A stretch of 64,000 nt of DNA from NCBI RefSeq assembly GCF_036388275.1, contig NZ_DASVSF010000002.1, positions 1 through 64,000 of the forward strand, written 5' to 3'. How positions within the stretch are numbered: position 1 is the stretch's first letter; each line of letters opens with the position of its first letter. Position numbers and translations under genes: made by a program. Of this stretch, positions 1 to 8,779 are shown one piece after another. The DNA comes from Longimicrobium sp. (GTDB taxonomy: Bacteria > Gemmatimonadota > Gemmatimonadetes > Longimicrobiales > Longimicrobiaceae). Under the pieces are notes generated by a model that was given only the letters and a program-made list of their open reading frames with translations, did not search any database and was not told where the DNA came from.

Positions 1-240
1 GCAAAAATGCCGTGGGAGCGTAGGTTTGAGGCCGCGTCAAACCCGTCGTCGACGTAGGAGTGTGTGGCGTCTACGCACCGGAATGCGCGCTGCTCCGTCT
101 CCCGAGTGGACGCAGATGAGGGCCAAACCCCTGCTGTCACCATGGTTTTGTGCGTCCCTGGCCCGATACAAAGATGTGGGTAATGGGTAGCACCTACGAG
201 GGGGGGGGTCTCGCCGCCACGCCGCACCTGGAGGAGCGCG
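1..240. other. leader region without a recognisable gene
   Basis: No coding frame here resembles a known protein. The antisense frame covering it also covers the BNR gene and is a shadow. A run of nine G near 200-210 and a purine-rich GGAGGAG-like ribosome binding site just before 241 are the only notable elements; they fit the leader of the gene starting at 241. Confidence 0.4.
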
Positions 241-1373
241 ATGAAAAGAGCGATCGTCACGGCCGGGATGCTCGTGAGCTGTGCCGCGTGCCAGCAGGAC
301 CGGATCGCGGGCCCGGAAAACCTGGGGCCGCCGGCCTGCACGCAGGTGACGGGAACCGGGGGCGTCACCTTCACCACCGACGAGGGTGCCAGCCTCACGC
401 CGACGAACGGCGTGCTGGCGGGGGTAAAGTACACGCGCGGGCTGGTGGCGCTCAGCAGCTCCACCCTGCTTGCCGCCCACGCGGGGACGATCCTGAGGTC
501 GACGGACGCGGGGTGCACGTGGACCCAGGCCGGCACGGTGCCGGGCGCGTACGTGGCGCTCGTCGCCGCCTCGCCCACGCTGGCGTACGGCTACGCCGAC
601 GGGCCGGGCGGCCTGTACCGCGTACCGGCGGACGGCGCGGTGCAGGTGCTGAGCTCGCCCGTTCCCCGCGTACGGGGCCTGGCCGTTCGCGCGGGCCATC
701 CCGAAAGCGTCCGCGTGGCGGGCGAGACGGGGCAGGTCTTCGAATCCAACGATCACGGCGCGACCTGGAAGAGCGTCGGCACGCCGGTGCAGGCCGACTG
801 GGTGTTTTCGGTGGCCTTCGACCCGGCCGACTGGAACGTCGCCTTCGCCGGCACGCCGCATACGGGGGCGTGGAGAACGGAGAACGGCGGCCGGACCTGG
901 TCGCGCGCGCAGATCTCGTCCCCCACGCCGCAGCGCAACCAGAACGTCTTCAAGCTCGAGGTTTCACCCGTGGATCCCCGGACCGTGTGGGCCGCGGGCC
1001 TCGACGTCGCCGAGAGAGACCTGCAGGGGACGGAGGGCCGGCACATCTACCTTTCGCGTGACCGCGGCCAGACCTTCACCCCCGTTCTTTCGGAGACACC
1101 CGGCGGCGGGGTCAACATCGTCAACGGCCCGGTGATGGCCGCGCATCCGCGCGATCCGCTGGTGCTGTACTTCGTCTTCAGTTCCAGCTTCCGGAACTAC
1201 GGGACGGACATCGTGCGGCTCGACGGGCGTACCGGGACCCACACGCTGACGCACAACGCCTATCACGACGTCAGCGAGATCGCCTTTGCTCCCGGCCGGC
1301 CGGACGTGATGTACCTGGGGGTGGGCATCGAGCAGCACTGCGACCCCCTCTCCTGCTCCCTCGCTCGCGGTGA
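241..1373 (+). CDS. BNR/VPS10-type repeat lipoprotein, 3' end unresolved
   Basis: Likely exported repeat-propeller protein of unknown ligand. The start ATG follows a good GGAGG site. The N-terminus is a lipoprotein-like signal (MKRAIVTAGMLVSCAAC). Repeats of the BNR/sortilin type with the S.D.G.TW signature recur (RSTDAGCTW, ESNDHGATW, ENGGRTW, LSRDRGQTF). Convincing protein ends near residue 365 (VMYLGVG). After that the frame stays open to 4701 by running through two other genes. Stops in the two other frames lie at 1371 and 1388, so a small frameshift near 1340-1370 would end the protein normally. The end given is the nearer of these stops and is an inference. A perfect hairpin follows at 1401. 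Confidence 0.6.
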
Positions 1374-1400
1374 GCTCCGCGGGCACCTGACCACACCCCG

Positions 1401-1422
1401 GCGGGCGCCGACCGGCGCCCGC
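1401..1422 (+). terminator. hairpin after the BNR gene
   Basis: Arms of 9 bases (1401-1409 GCGGGCGCC and 1414-1422 GGCGCCCGC) pair perfectly around a four-base loop. No T-run follows, so intrinsic termination is uncertain. Its position just after the out-of-frame stops supports an end of the BNR gene near 1373. Confidence 0.45.
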
Positions 1423-1543
1423 TGGGTGGACGGAGATATCCGCGGAGCACGCGGTACCAGGGGCGCCAGGAACCGCCCCTTGCGGACGCGCGCGATGATT
1501 GGTATTGTAATCCAGTTCTATTTTCATCTCTGCCCGAGGAACC

Positions 1544-2176
1544 ATGGTCCGCGATCCACTTCAGCTCCGCAGCCGCGAAACCCTCGAGCGCGTGGCGGCC
1601 GCGACGGAACGGCTGCTGGAGGAGCGCCCGTTCGAAGAGATCACCATCGGCGAGATCCTGCGCCAGGCGCGATGCTCCAGCGGCTCGTTCTACGCCCGCT
1701 TCGGAAGCAAGGACGCGCTGCTCCCGTTCCTGTACGAACGCTACGATGCCGAGCTGCGGCCGCGCATCGAGGCCCGGATGGAGCGGACGCCGTGGCGGGA
1801 GCTGACCTTTCGCGACGCGTGCGCGGCGCTCGTACGCGGCACGCTGGAGATGTACCTGGAGCGCCGCAACCTCATGCGCGCCCTGGCGCTCTACGCCCGC
1901 ACGCATCCGGACGCGTTCAGCGACAGCTTCTACCAGCAGCGCCGCGAGGTGCAGGAGCTGCCGCTCGCCGTCCTGCGGCCGTTCCTGGCGCAGGTCCCCC
2001 ACCCCTCGCCGGAGGCGGCGCTGCGGATGGGGTTCTTCGTGGTCGCCTGCGCCGCGCGCGAGAAGCTGCTCTTCGGCGACGCGCCGCACGCCGCGGTCAC
2101 GCCCGTCACCCTGGACGGGCTGACCCGCGAGCTGACGCACGTGCTGCACAGCTACCTGGCCACGCCTCCGCCGTGA
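1544..2176 (+). CDS. TetR/AcrR-family transcriptional regulator
   Basis: DNA-binding regulator of 210 residues, the usual size for the family. Residues about 10-56 form the TetR helix-turn-helix: the ITIGEILRQARCSSGSFYARF stretch has the family's typical turn and the F-Y-x-x-F recognition helix, followed by GSKDALL. The C-terminal helical region should bind an unknown ligand. It precedes an alpha/beta hydrolase by about 114 bases in the same direction and could control it. The upstream sequence around 1500-1540 is locally AT-rich and probably holds the promoter. Confidence 0.9.
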   Translation: MVRDPLQLRSRETLERVAAATERLLEERPFEEITIGEILRQARCSSGSFYARFGSKDALLPFLYERYDAELRPRIEARMERTPWRELTFRDACAALVRGTLEMYLERRNLMRALALYARTHPDAFSDSFYQQRREVQELPLAVLRPFLAQVPHPSPEAALRMGFFVVACAAREKLLFGDAPHAAVTPVTLDGLTRELTHVLHSYLATPPP

Positions 2177-2290
2177 GCGTGGCCAAGGCGGCTTCCCCAG
2201 GAAGGACGAGTCGCCTCCGGACGGTCCAGTACCATCGCCGGAGGCGCACGCTTCCCGGCGAGTCCCTTCCCCCAGACCCGCGGTGCCCGC

Positions 2291-4090
2291 ATGCTATCCC
2301 GAGCCTTCCTTCTCGCCGCCACGATTGCCGTGACCGCATCCCCGCCCCTCGCCGCGCAGCCCGCACCGCTGCAGTGGACGCCGATTTCGTTCACCAGCGC
2401 AGCGGGGGAGCGCACGGAGGCGGAGACGGCATGGATCACGGTGCCGGAGCGCCACGCCAACCCCGGCGGGCCCAGGGTGCGGCTGCCGCTGCTGCGCTTC
2501 CGCAGCCGCAACCCCAATCCCGGGCCGCCCATCGTCTACCTGGCCGGCGGACCGGGGAGCTCGGCGCTGAGCGCGGCCACGGGCATCGCGTTTCCCATCG
2601 CCATGCAGATGCGCGACGTAGCGGACGTGGTGTTCTTCGACCAGCGCGGCACCGGGACCGCCGAGCCCAGCCTGGCCATCACCGGCACCTTCGAGCTGCC
2701 GCTGGACGTGCTGGTGAGCTCGCCCGAGGCGCGCGAGGCCGTCGGGGCCCGCGCCCGGCGCGCGGCAGCCGAGGTGCGCGCGCGCGGCGTGGACCTCGCC
2801 GCCTACAACACGGTGGAGAGCGCGGACGACCTCGAGGCCATTCGCGCGGCGCTGGGCGCGGGGCGGATCACCCTGTGGGGGCACAGCTACGGCTCGCACC
2901 TGGCGCTGGCGTACGTTCGGCGCCACGGCGGGCACGTGCACCGGATGATCGTGGGCGGCGTGAACGGCCCCGGCCAGCGCTGGCGCTACCCCGGCGACGG
3001 GCAGGCGCTGCTGCAGCGGGTGGACAGCGCGGTACGCGCCGATCCCCGCCTTTCGCCCCTGGTGCCGGACCTGGTGGGCACCACCCGCCGCGTCCTGGCA
3101 CGGCTGGACGCGGAGCCGGCACGGGTGCGGGTGGACAGCCAGACGGTGGTGATCGGCGGGGACGAGGTGCGCCTGCTGATCGCGCTCTCCGGAGGCGAGC
3201 TGGACTTCATCACCCGCCTGCCGATGCTGATGGCGGCCCTGGACGCCGGCCGGTACGAGGCCATCGCCGGCGGGGTGGTCGCCGGGTTGAAGCAGCGTCC
3301 GCTGCGCACCGCCATGACGTACACCATGCACCTGGCGTCCGGCGTCTCGCCGGAGCGGCTGCGGCGCATCCGGGCGCAGGTGCCCGGCGCGCTGCTGGGC
3401 GACGCCATCAACTTTCCGTTCAGCGATCCCGGTTTCCAGGCGGCGTGGGGGGTGCGGGACCTGGGCGAGGCGTTCCGCGGTCCCCTGCGCTCGCCCGTCC
3501 CCGCGCTCTTCATGAGCGGGCGCTACGACGGCCGCACCTCGATCGACGACGCGGAGGAGGTGCGGAGCGGCTTTCCGAACAGCGCGCACGTGGTGATCGA
3601 CGGGGTTGCGCACGACTTCTACGGCGCCACGCCGGCCATCCGCGACGTGATGATGCGCTTTCTGCGCGGCGAGCCGGTGCGCGACACGATGATCCCGGTG
3701 CCGCTGGAGTTCCACGGACCCGACGAGCCGGTGCTGGTGGGCGAGCTGCAGCGGGTGGCGCGGGAACAGGGCGGCGCGGCCGCGGCGGGGCGGCTGCGGG
3801 AGATGGCGGGGCCCGGCGCGCCGGGGTACCTCAGCAGCTACGTGGTGGACGGCGCGGCGGCGGGGCTGCTGCGCGCCGACTCCGCCTCGGCGGCGGCCAT
3901 CGAGCTGCTGCGCGCGGGGGTGGAGCTGTTCCCGCGGCAGCCCGCGCTGCACGTGCGGCTGGGCGCCGCCCTGCGCGCTGCCGGCGACCGCACCGGCGCG
4001 GCGGATGCCTATCGCCGGGCCGTCGCACTCAACCCCATGCTCCGCTTCGCCGCCGTGCAGCTCGCTCGGCTGGAGGGACGCGAGCCCTGA
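2291..4090 (+). CDS. secreted alpha/beta-fold hydrolase (proline iminopeptidase/TAP-like)
   Basis: Predicted exported peptidase or esterase of 599 residues. A signal peptide covers residues 1-22 (cleavage after PLAAQ). The oxyanion motif GGPGSS lies near residue 85, the nucleophile elbow GHSYGSH near 197 with Ser as nucleophile, the acid in SGRYDGRT near 410, and the catalytic His in VAHDFYG near 440. This matches the TAP-like/proline aminopeptidase branch. A C-terminal part from about 500 has TPR-like alanine/leucine-rich helices, an addition to the usual 450-500-residue enzyme. Substrate unknown. The stop is followed directly by a truncated DUF4097-like fragment. Confidence 0.88.
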   Translation: MLSRAFLLAATIAVTASPPLAAQPAPLQWTPISFTSAAGERTEAETAWITVPERHANPGGPRVRLPLLRFRSRNPNPGPPIVYLAGGPGSSALSAATGIAFPIAMQMRDVADVVFFDQRGTGTAEPSLAITGTFELPLDVLVSSPEAREAVGARARRAAAEVRARGVDLAAYNTVESADDLEAIRAALGAGRITLWGHSYGSHLALAYVRRHGGHVHRMIVGGVNGPGQRWRYPGDGQALLQRVDSAVRADPRLSPLVPDLVGTTRRVLARLDAEPARVRVDSQTVVIGGDEVRLLIALSGGELDFITRLPMLMAALDAGRYEAIAGGVVAGLKQRPLRTAMTYTMHLASGVSPERLRRIRAQVPGALLGDAINFPFSDPGFQAAWGVRDLGEAFRGPLRSPVPALFMSGRYDGRTSIDDAEEVRSGFPNSAHVVIDGVAHDFYGATPAIRDVMMRFLRGEPVRDTMIPVPLEFHGPDEPVLVGELQRVAREQGGAAAAGRLREMAGPGAPGYLSSYVVDGAAAGLLRADSASAAAIELLRAGVELFPRQPALHVRLGAALRAAGDRTGAADAYRRAVALNPMLRFAAVQLARLEGREP

Positions 4091-4170
4091 TATCGATCGG
4101 CTGGACGGTCCGGGAAAGTCAGCCGGCCACCGTCACCGGTGCCCGGGGGTGGATCGGAAGGACGCCCTCC

Positions 4171-4701
4171 GTGCGCGTGGAGAACCTCACCGGGTCGCTG
4201 GACGTCTACACCATCGACGGTCCGGTGCAGGCGCGCGGCGCGGGGCGGCAGCTGAGGATCGAGACGATCCGCGGCAGCGTGGACGTGGCGGGGGGCCCCG
4301 AGTGGCTGCGTGTACGCACCGGGGCCGGCGACATCGACCTGCGGGGAGGCGCGCGCGACGTGGCGCTGGTCACCGTCAGCGGCGCCATCCGCTCCGACAT
4401 GCACTTTGCCCGCGGCAGGTTCGAGACCTTCTCGGGAACCGTGTCGCTGGCGGGCAACCTGGCGCCCGGGAGCCATGCCGAAATCGACACGCACTCGGGA
4501 CGCGCCGAAATGCGGCTGACGGGCACCCCGAACGCGGCCTTCAACCTGTTCACGAACAGCGGGACCGTCCAGACCAACCTCGCCAGAGCACCCACGGTCA
4601 AGCGCACCAGCGGCGGGACGGAAACGCGGTTCACGGTGAACGGGGGGGCGGCACAGGCCACCATCCGCACGTTCAGCGGCGAAATCCACCTGCAGCAGTA
4701 G
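4171..4701 (+). pseudogene. DUF4097-like putative adhesin fragment, N-terminus missing
   Basis: About 176 residues with regular short beta repeats (SVRVENLTGSLDVYTIDG, IRGSVDVAGG, GAGDIDLRGG, TFSGTVSLAGN, THSGRAEMRLTG, FSGEIHLQQ). This is the right-handed beta pattern of DUF4097/putative adhesin proteins, usually exported. Normal members carry a signal peptide and more N-terminal sequence. Here homology-like sequence begins within 80 bases of the preceding hydrolase stop, and the first usable in-frame start is GTG at 4171. The gene therefore appears 5'-truncated or translated by coupling. Confidence 0.6.
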
Positions 4702-4779
4702 CGCGGTCAGGTCCGGAGGGGCCCCCCATGCTCCATGGCGATCGTGCGATCCATCCGGTAAACCATTCGGCGGAAACTC

Positions 4780-4796
4780 CGTTGCGGGGCGCAACG
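4780..4796. other. short perfect inverted repeat
   Basis: CGTTGCG (4780-4786) and CGCAACG (4790-4796) flank a GGG loop, 84 bases before the ABC ATPase start. It could be a weak terminator of the fragment upstream or an operator for the transporter. No T-run follows. Confidence 0.3.
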
Positions 4797-4879
4797 TATC
4801 ACGTCCATCCCGTGCAGGCGTTCGTCGTCCCCCACCGGTCCCGCCAACCGGCGCTTCTCCCCCCGCCCCGCCCCGGGAC

Positions 4880-5851
4880 ATGACCCTCGCCGTACCGCAC
4901 GCACAGGCAGACACGCCGGGCCCGCACGCACCGCCGGCACTCACCCTGGCCGGGGTGACGTACCGGTACCCCGGCTCGCGGTCCGGCGTGAGCGACATCG
5001 ACCTGCAGGTTCCCAGCGGAACCATCTACGGCCTCCTGGGCGCCAACGGCGCGGGCAAGACCACCCTCATGCGGCTGATGCTGGGGCTGCTGCCTCCCGA
5101 CCGCGGCCAGGTGAGGTGCTTCGGCGAGGAAATCACGCGCGGATCTCGCGCCGTGCTCGCACGGGTGGCAAGCCTGATCGAGACCCCGTCGCTGTACCAG
5201 CACCTTACCGCGCGGGAGCACCTGGGGGTGTTCCGCGCCTATACCGGCGCGCCCGCCGCCCGCATCGACGAGGTCCTTGGGATCGTCGGCCTGTCGGAAT
5301 CCGCGGCGATCGTGGTCAACCGCTTCTCCCTGGGGATGAAGCAGCGCCTTTCGCTGGCCACGGCGCTTCTACACGATCCCGCGCTCCTGGTGCTCGACGA
5401 GCCCACCAACGGGCTGGACCCCGTCGGCATCGTGGGGATGAGGGAGCTCCTGGTTCGCCTGTGCCGGGAGCACGGAAAAACCGTGATCGTCTCCAGCCAC
5501 CTGCTGGCCGAGGTGGAAAAGACGGTCACCCACGTGGCCGTGGTTCACCAGGGCCGGATCCGCTTCGACGGCCCCGCCTCGGATCTCTCGTCCGCGGCCG
5601 GGGGCGCGGGGCGGGTGCGGCTCAGGGTCGCTTCGCCGGCGCAGGCCCTCGGGGTGCTGGCCGGGGAGGCGCATGCGGCAGACGAAGCGGGAGGGTGGAT
5701 CGAGCTCGCGCAGGCCGCCGACGCGGACGTAGCGCGGGCGATCCGCTCCCTCGCCGCCTCGGGGGTAGACGTGTACGAAACGGCCCGCCGCGGCGGCACC
5801 CTCGAAGACGACTTTCTCCAACTCCTGAAGGAGGGCGGCGATGCGCGCTAG
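4880..5851 (+). CDS. ABC transporter ATP-binding protein
   Basis: Cytoplasmic ATPase subunit of 323 residues for an ABC-2-type exporter. Walker A GANGAGKTT lies near residue 55, the signature FSLGMKQRLSLA near 150 (LSLGM variant typical of BcrA-like ATPases), and Walker B LLVLDEPTNGLDP near 172, with the H-loop in SSHLLAEVE. The first 20 residues are a Pro/His-rich extension. The stop overlaps the start of the permease gene by 11 bases, so the two are translationally coupled. Substrate cannot be read from sequence; bacitracin-type resistance or lipid export are typical roles of relatives. Confidence 0.93.
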   Translation: MTLAVPHAQADTPGPHAPPALTLAGVTYRYPGSRSGVSDIDLQVPSGTIYGLLGANGAGKTTLMRLMLGLLPPDRGQVRCFGEEITRGSRAVLARVASLIETPSLYQHLTAREHLGVFRAYTGAPAARIDEVLGIVGLSESAAIVVNRFSLGMKQRLSLATALLHDPALLVLDEPTNGLDPVGIVGMRELLVRLCREHGKTVIVSSHLLAEVEKTVTHVAVVHQGRIRFDGPASDLSSAAGGAGRVRLRVASPAQALGVLAGEAHAADEAGGWIELAQAADADVARAIRSLAASGVDVYETARRGGTLEDDFLQLLKEGGDAR

Positions 5852-7376
5852 CTTGCTCGCGGAATGGCGGAAGGTCCGGCGCCTTCACCTGGCGCTGGTC
5901 TCCGTAGCGTGCGGCGTCGCGTTCTCGGCGCTGGTGTGGATGAGCGTACGGGGGGCGCTGGTGCGCCTTGCGAACGAGCGCCGGGTAGAGATGCGGTGGC
6001 AGGACGGCGTCATCGGCGACACCACGGTGCTGGTTTCTCTCGCCTTCCCCACGCTGGTCATCATGATCACGGCCATGGTGTTCTTCGTGGAGCACCGGAC
6101 CGACATGTGGAAGCAGCTGCGTGCCCTCCCCCGCCCCATCTCCAGCGTCTACGCCGCCAAGTTCCTCGTGGTGCAGCTTTTCGTGGCGCTCGCGGTCGCC
6201 GCGGCGCTGGCCGCGGGGCTCGTCGGGTGGGAGCTGATGCCGGCGGACGCCCACACGGTGTGGCCGGTGGCGGATGCCACGGTGAGGGCGACGCTGTCGC
6301 GGCTGGCGCTCCTGACCTACCTGGCGCTGGTCCCCGCGTCGCTCGTGCAGTTCGCGGTGTCGGCCCGCTTCCGGAACGTCCTCGTGCCCGTCGGCGTGGG
6401 GCTGCTGGCAACCTTCGCCTGCCTGCTGATGATGGGGCCGGGCCGGAACCAGTGGCTTCCGTACGCCTACCCCGGGGGGGTGGTCATGGCCGAGTTCGCG
6501 GCCCCGCGCGCCGGTGGCGGAGACCACGTTACCGACGCACGGTACCGTCCGCCGGCCGGCGCGTTCGGCGAGGTGGCCACCCGCCCCACCACCATCCTGG
6601 TAGACGAGGCGCACGGGAACCGCCACGGGCTGGGCAACGCCGCGGAACCGGGAACCCTCCGCTGGATCGTGCAGCCCGCCGAAGAAGCGCGGATCCAGGT
6701 CTACGGCTTGTACGTCGCCGTGCGGCCCCAGGCGCTGGCCGACGTACAGCTCCTGGTGGTCGCCGGGGCCACCACCGACCTGGACGGAAAAGGCGCGTTC
6801 TCGGACGCCGAGATCCGCACGGTCCAGGAGTGGGTGCGCGCGGGCGGCTCCCTGCTGCTGCTTACCGACCACGAGCCGTTCGCCGGGCGTGTCCGGCGGC
6901 TGGCCGAAGCCTTCGGCGTCCGATCCAGCCTGGACGTGCTGGCGGACCCCGCGCACGGAGATCCTCGCGCGCCGAACAAGGTGCGCACCGTGTTCGGCGC
7001 GGGCGGCGTTCCGCTTGGAGCCCATCCTGTAACCACCGGCGTGGGGCGGGTGATCACGTACGGAGGGCAGGCGCTCGCCCGGCCGGACCCGGGCACCACC
7101 GTGCTCCTTCCGCTGGCTCCGTCTGCTCGCCTGCTCACCGGACGCCCGCTGTTCCCCGGCGTTCCGCGCGAGCGCCAGGGGCAGCTCCTGGCCTTCCCGT
7201 ACGGCCGGGGACGGGTGGTGGTGAGCGGAGAGACGGCGCTGTTCACCGCGCAGCGCAAGCGGAGCGACGGCACCATTTTCGGCGTGGGAGACGCCGGGAC
7301 CGACAACGCCCGGCTGGCCCTGAACGTCTTTTCGTGGCTGCTGGACCGCCCCACCGCGGGAGCGTCGGCGACGTGA
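5841..7376 (+). CDS. ABC-2-type permease fused to a GldG/DUF4350-like domain
   Basis: 511 residues. Residues 1-200 carry about six membrane segments of an ABC-2 permease (for example VLVSLAFPTLVIMITAMVFF, LFVALAVAAALAAGL, LVPVGVGLLATFACLLMM). Residues about 230-500 form a soluble Rossmann-like domain: ILVDEAHGN, DVQLLVVAGATTD, EWVRAGGSLLLLTDHEPF and GRVVVSGETALFTAQ are the pattern of the GldG/DUF4350 glutamine-amidotransferase-like family. In other bacteria these parts are separate proteins of gliding or auxiliary ABC systems; here they are one chain. It pairs with the overlapping ATPase. Confidence 0.8.
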   Translation: MRASLLAEWRKVRRLHLALVSVACGVAFSALVWMSVRGALVRLANERRVEMRWQDGVIGDTTVLVSLAFPTLVIMITAMVFFVEHRTDMWKQLRALPRPISSVYAAKFLVVQLFVALAVAAALAAGLVGWELMPADAHTVWPVADATVRATLSRLALLTYLALVPASLVQFAVSARFRNVLVPVGVGLLATFACLLMMGPGRNQWLPYAYPGGVVMAEFAAPRAGGGDHVTDARYRPPAGAFGEVATRPTTILVDEAHGNRHGLGNAAEPGTLRWIVQPAEEARIQVYGLYVAVRPQALADVQLLVVAGATTDLDGKGAFSDAEIRTVQEWVRAGGSLLLLTDHEPFAGRVRRLAEAFGVRSSLDVLADPAHGDPRAPNKVRTVFGAGGVPLGAHPVTTGVGRVITYGGQALARPDPGTTVLLPLAPSARLLTGRPLFPGVPRERQGQLLAFPYGRGRVVVSGETALFTAQRKRSDGTIFGVGDAGTDNARLALNVFSWLLDRPTAGASAT

Positions 7377-7413
7377 GACGCGCCGGTGGCATCGCGAGCC
7401 GGTTTCCGCCGGA

Positions 7414-8571
7414 TCAGGTTCCCGGCCCTGCGGGGCCGGTTCGGCGAACCATCCTGAACATCCGCCCCGCGAGGCGGCCGGCACTCGCCTCCCCACCCGC
7501 GGCGCTCCGAAGCACGATCACGCCGAATTTCAGCGCCGGGTCGTACAGCACCTGCGCGGTATAACCGGCCAGGTTTCCCGAGTGGCCCACCGCGGTCGTG
7601 TCGCCCCAGCGGTATACCTGGGTACCGAGGCCGTAGCCGTAGTCCAGCGCGGAAGAGGAGGCGACGGGCACGCGCTGGCGGAGCGCCAGGGCCCCGGGCC
7701 CGAGCACCCCGGCCGGACCGTGTCCGATCTGGAGCGCCACGAGGCGCGCCAGGTCTCCCACGGTGGAGTAGAGACCGCCGCCAGGCACACGAAAGCCGAC
7801 ACCCGACCGGTGATCCGTGGCGGCGTCTTCGTAGTTCAGCGTGTCGCGGTACAGCTCGTCCCAGTCTACCCCCACGGCGAGCGCCTGCTCGAGCGCGGGG
7901 GTGAGCGCGAAGCCGGACGAGCGCATCCCGAGCGGCCCCAGGATCCGGCGCTCGACGTACGACAGGTACGGCTCGCCTGCCGCCCGGGCGAGGGCGGCAC
8001 CGAGGACGCCGTAGCCGATGTTGGAGTACTGATAGGCCGTTCCGGGTGGGGCCGCGAACGTGGTGTGTGCGAGCCCGAGTTCCAGCGCTCCCTCCCATTG
8101 GCGGGCGTCCCCCGCCTGGGACCGGCGCTGATCGTCCGGGTCCCGCACGAGCCCGGAAGTCATGGTCGCCAGCTGCACCAGGGTCGGCGAGTGCCTCAGG
8201 CCGTTCGCGTCCACGAGTTGGCCCGCCGCCGGATACCACCGGTCTGCCGCGTCGTCGAGCCGGACCGTTCCCGCTTCCACGAGCTGAAGGAGCATCACCG
8301 CGGTCACCTGTTTGGTGATCGACGCGACGCGGTACACCGTCGCGGCAGACGCGGGCCGGGTCCGGGCGCGGTCCGCGAAGCCGTAGCTCCTGGTCCATGC
8401 GAGCGACGGCCCGGAAACGATCGCCACGGTGATGCTGCCGAGGCTGTCGCGGGCAAACTCCGCCGCCGCGATGGAGTCTGCCAGCCGGGTGATTTCCGGG
8501 GTGATCTCCGGCGGGCGTACGGTGTCCTGTGCAAGCACGAGGGCCACCGTGAACAGCGACAGCAGGGTCAT
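7414..8571 (-). CDS. serine hydrolase of the beta-lactamase/class C family
   Basis: Exported 385-residue serine hydrolase. The chosen ATG at 8571 begins a signal peptide (MTLLSLFTVALVLAQ); the frame extends 165 bases further upstream but without signal-like sequence. Catalytic elements: SITK (Ser84-x-x-Lys87), YSN (182-184) and HSG near residue 345 (AVGHSGNLAGY). This set defines penicillin-binding-protein/class C-like esterases and peptidases. Convergent with the ABC permease, whose stop is 37 bases away, and divergent from the S41 peptidase. Confidence 0.9.
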   Translation of the reverse strand: MTLLSLFTVALVLAQDTVRPPEITPEITRLADSIAAAEFARDSLGSITVAIVSGPSLAWTRSYGFADRARTRPASAATVYRVASITKQVTAVMLLQLVEAGTVRLDDAADRWYPAAGQLVDANGLRHSPTLVQLATMTSGLVRDPDDQRRSQAGDARQWEGALELGLAHTTFAAPPGTAYQYSNIGYGVLGAALARAAGEPYLSYVERRILGPLGMRSSGFALTPALEQALAVGVDWDELYRDTLNYEDAATDHRSGVGFRVPGGGLYSTVGDLARLVALQIGHGPAGVLGPGALALRQRVPVASSSALDYGYGLGTQVYRWGDTTAVGHSGNLAGYTAQVLYDPALKFGVIVLRSAAGGEASAGRLAGRMFRMVRRTGPAGPGT

Positions 8572-8779
8572 CGATCGCCTGACGCGAAGGGGCGCAGCGG
8601 GATACGAGAGCCCAGGTAGGATGGGGGATGCGACGCAAACGTTTATTCGGGCGGCCACGGGACGGGGAGGAGCGGGACGCCGGGAGCCCACGCGGAGCCC
8701 GCCAGGTAAACGCAATCGCCCCGGCACTCGTCTCATTGCTGTTCACGTGGCTTCGACCCTCCTCGCACCGCGAGCGATC
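8572..8779. promoter_or_regulatory. divergent intergenic region
   Basis: About 208 bases separate the starts of two divergent exported hydrolases. It must hold both promoters. I could not assign convincing -35/-10 pairs. Confidence 0.35.
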
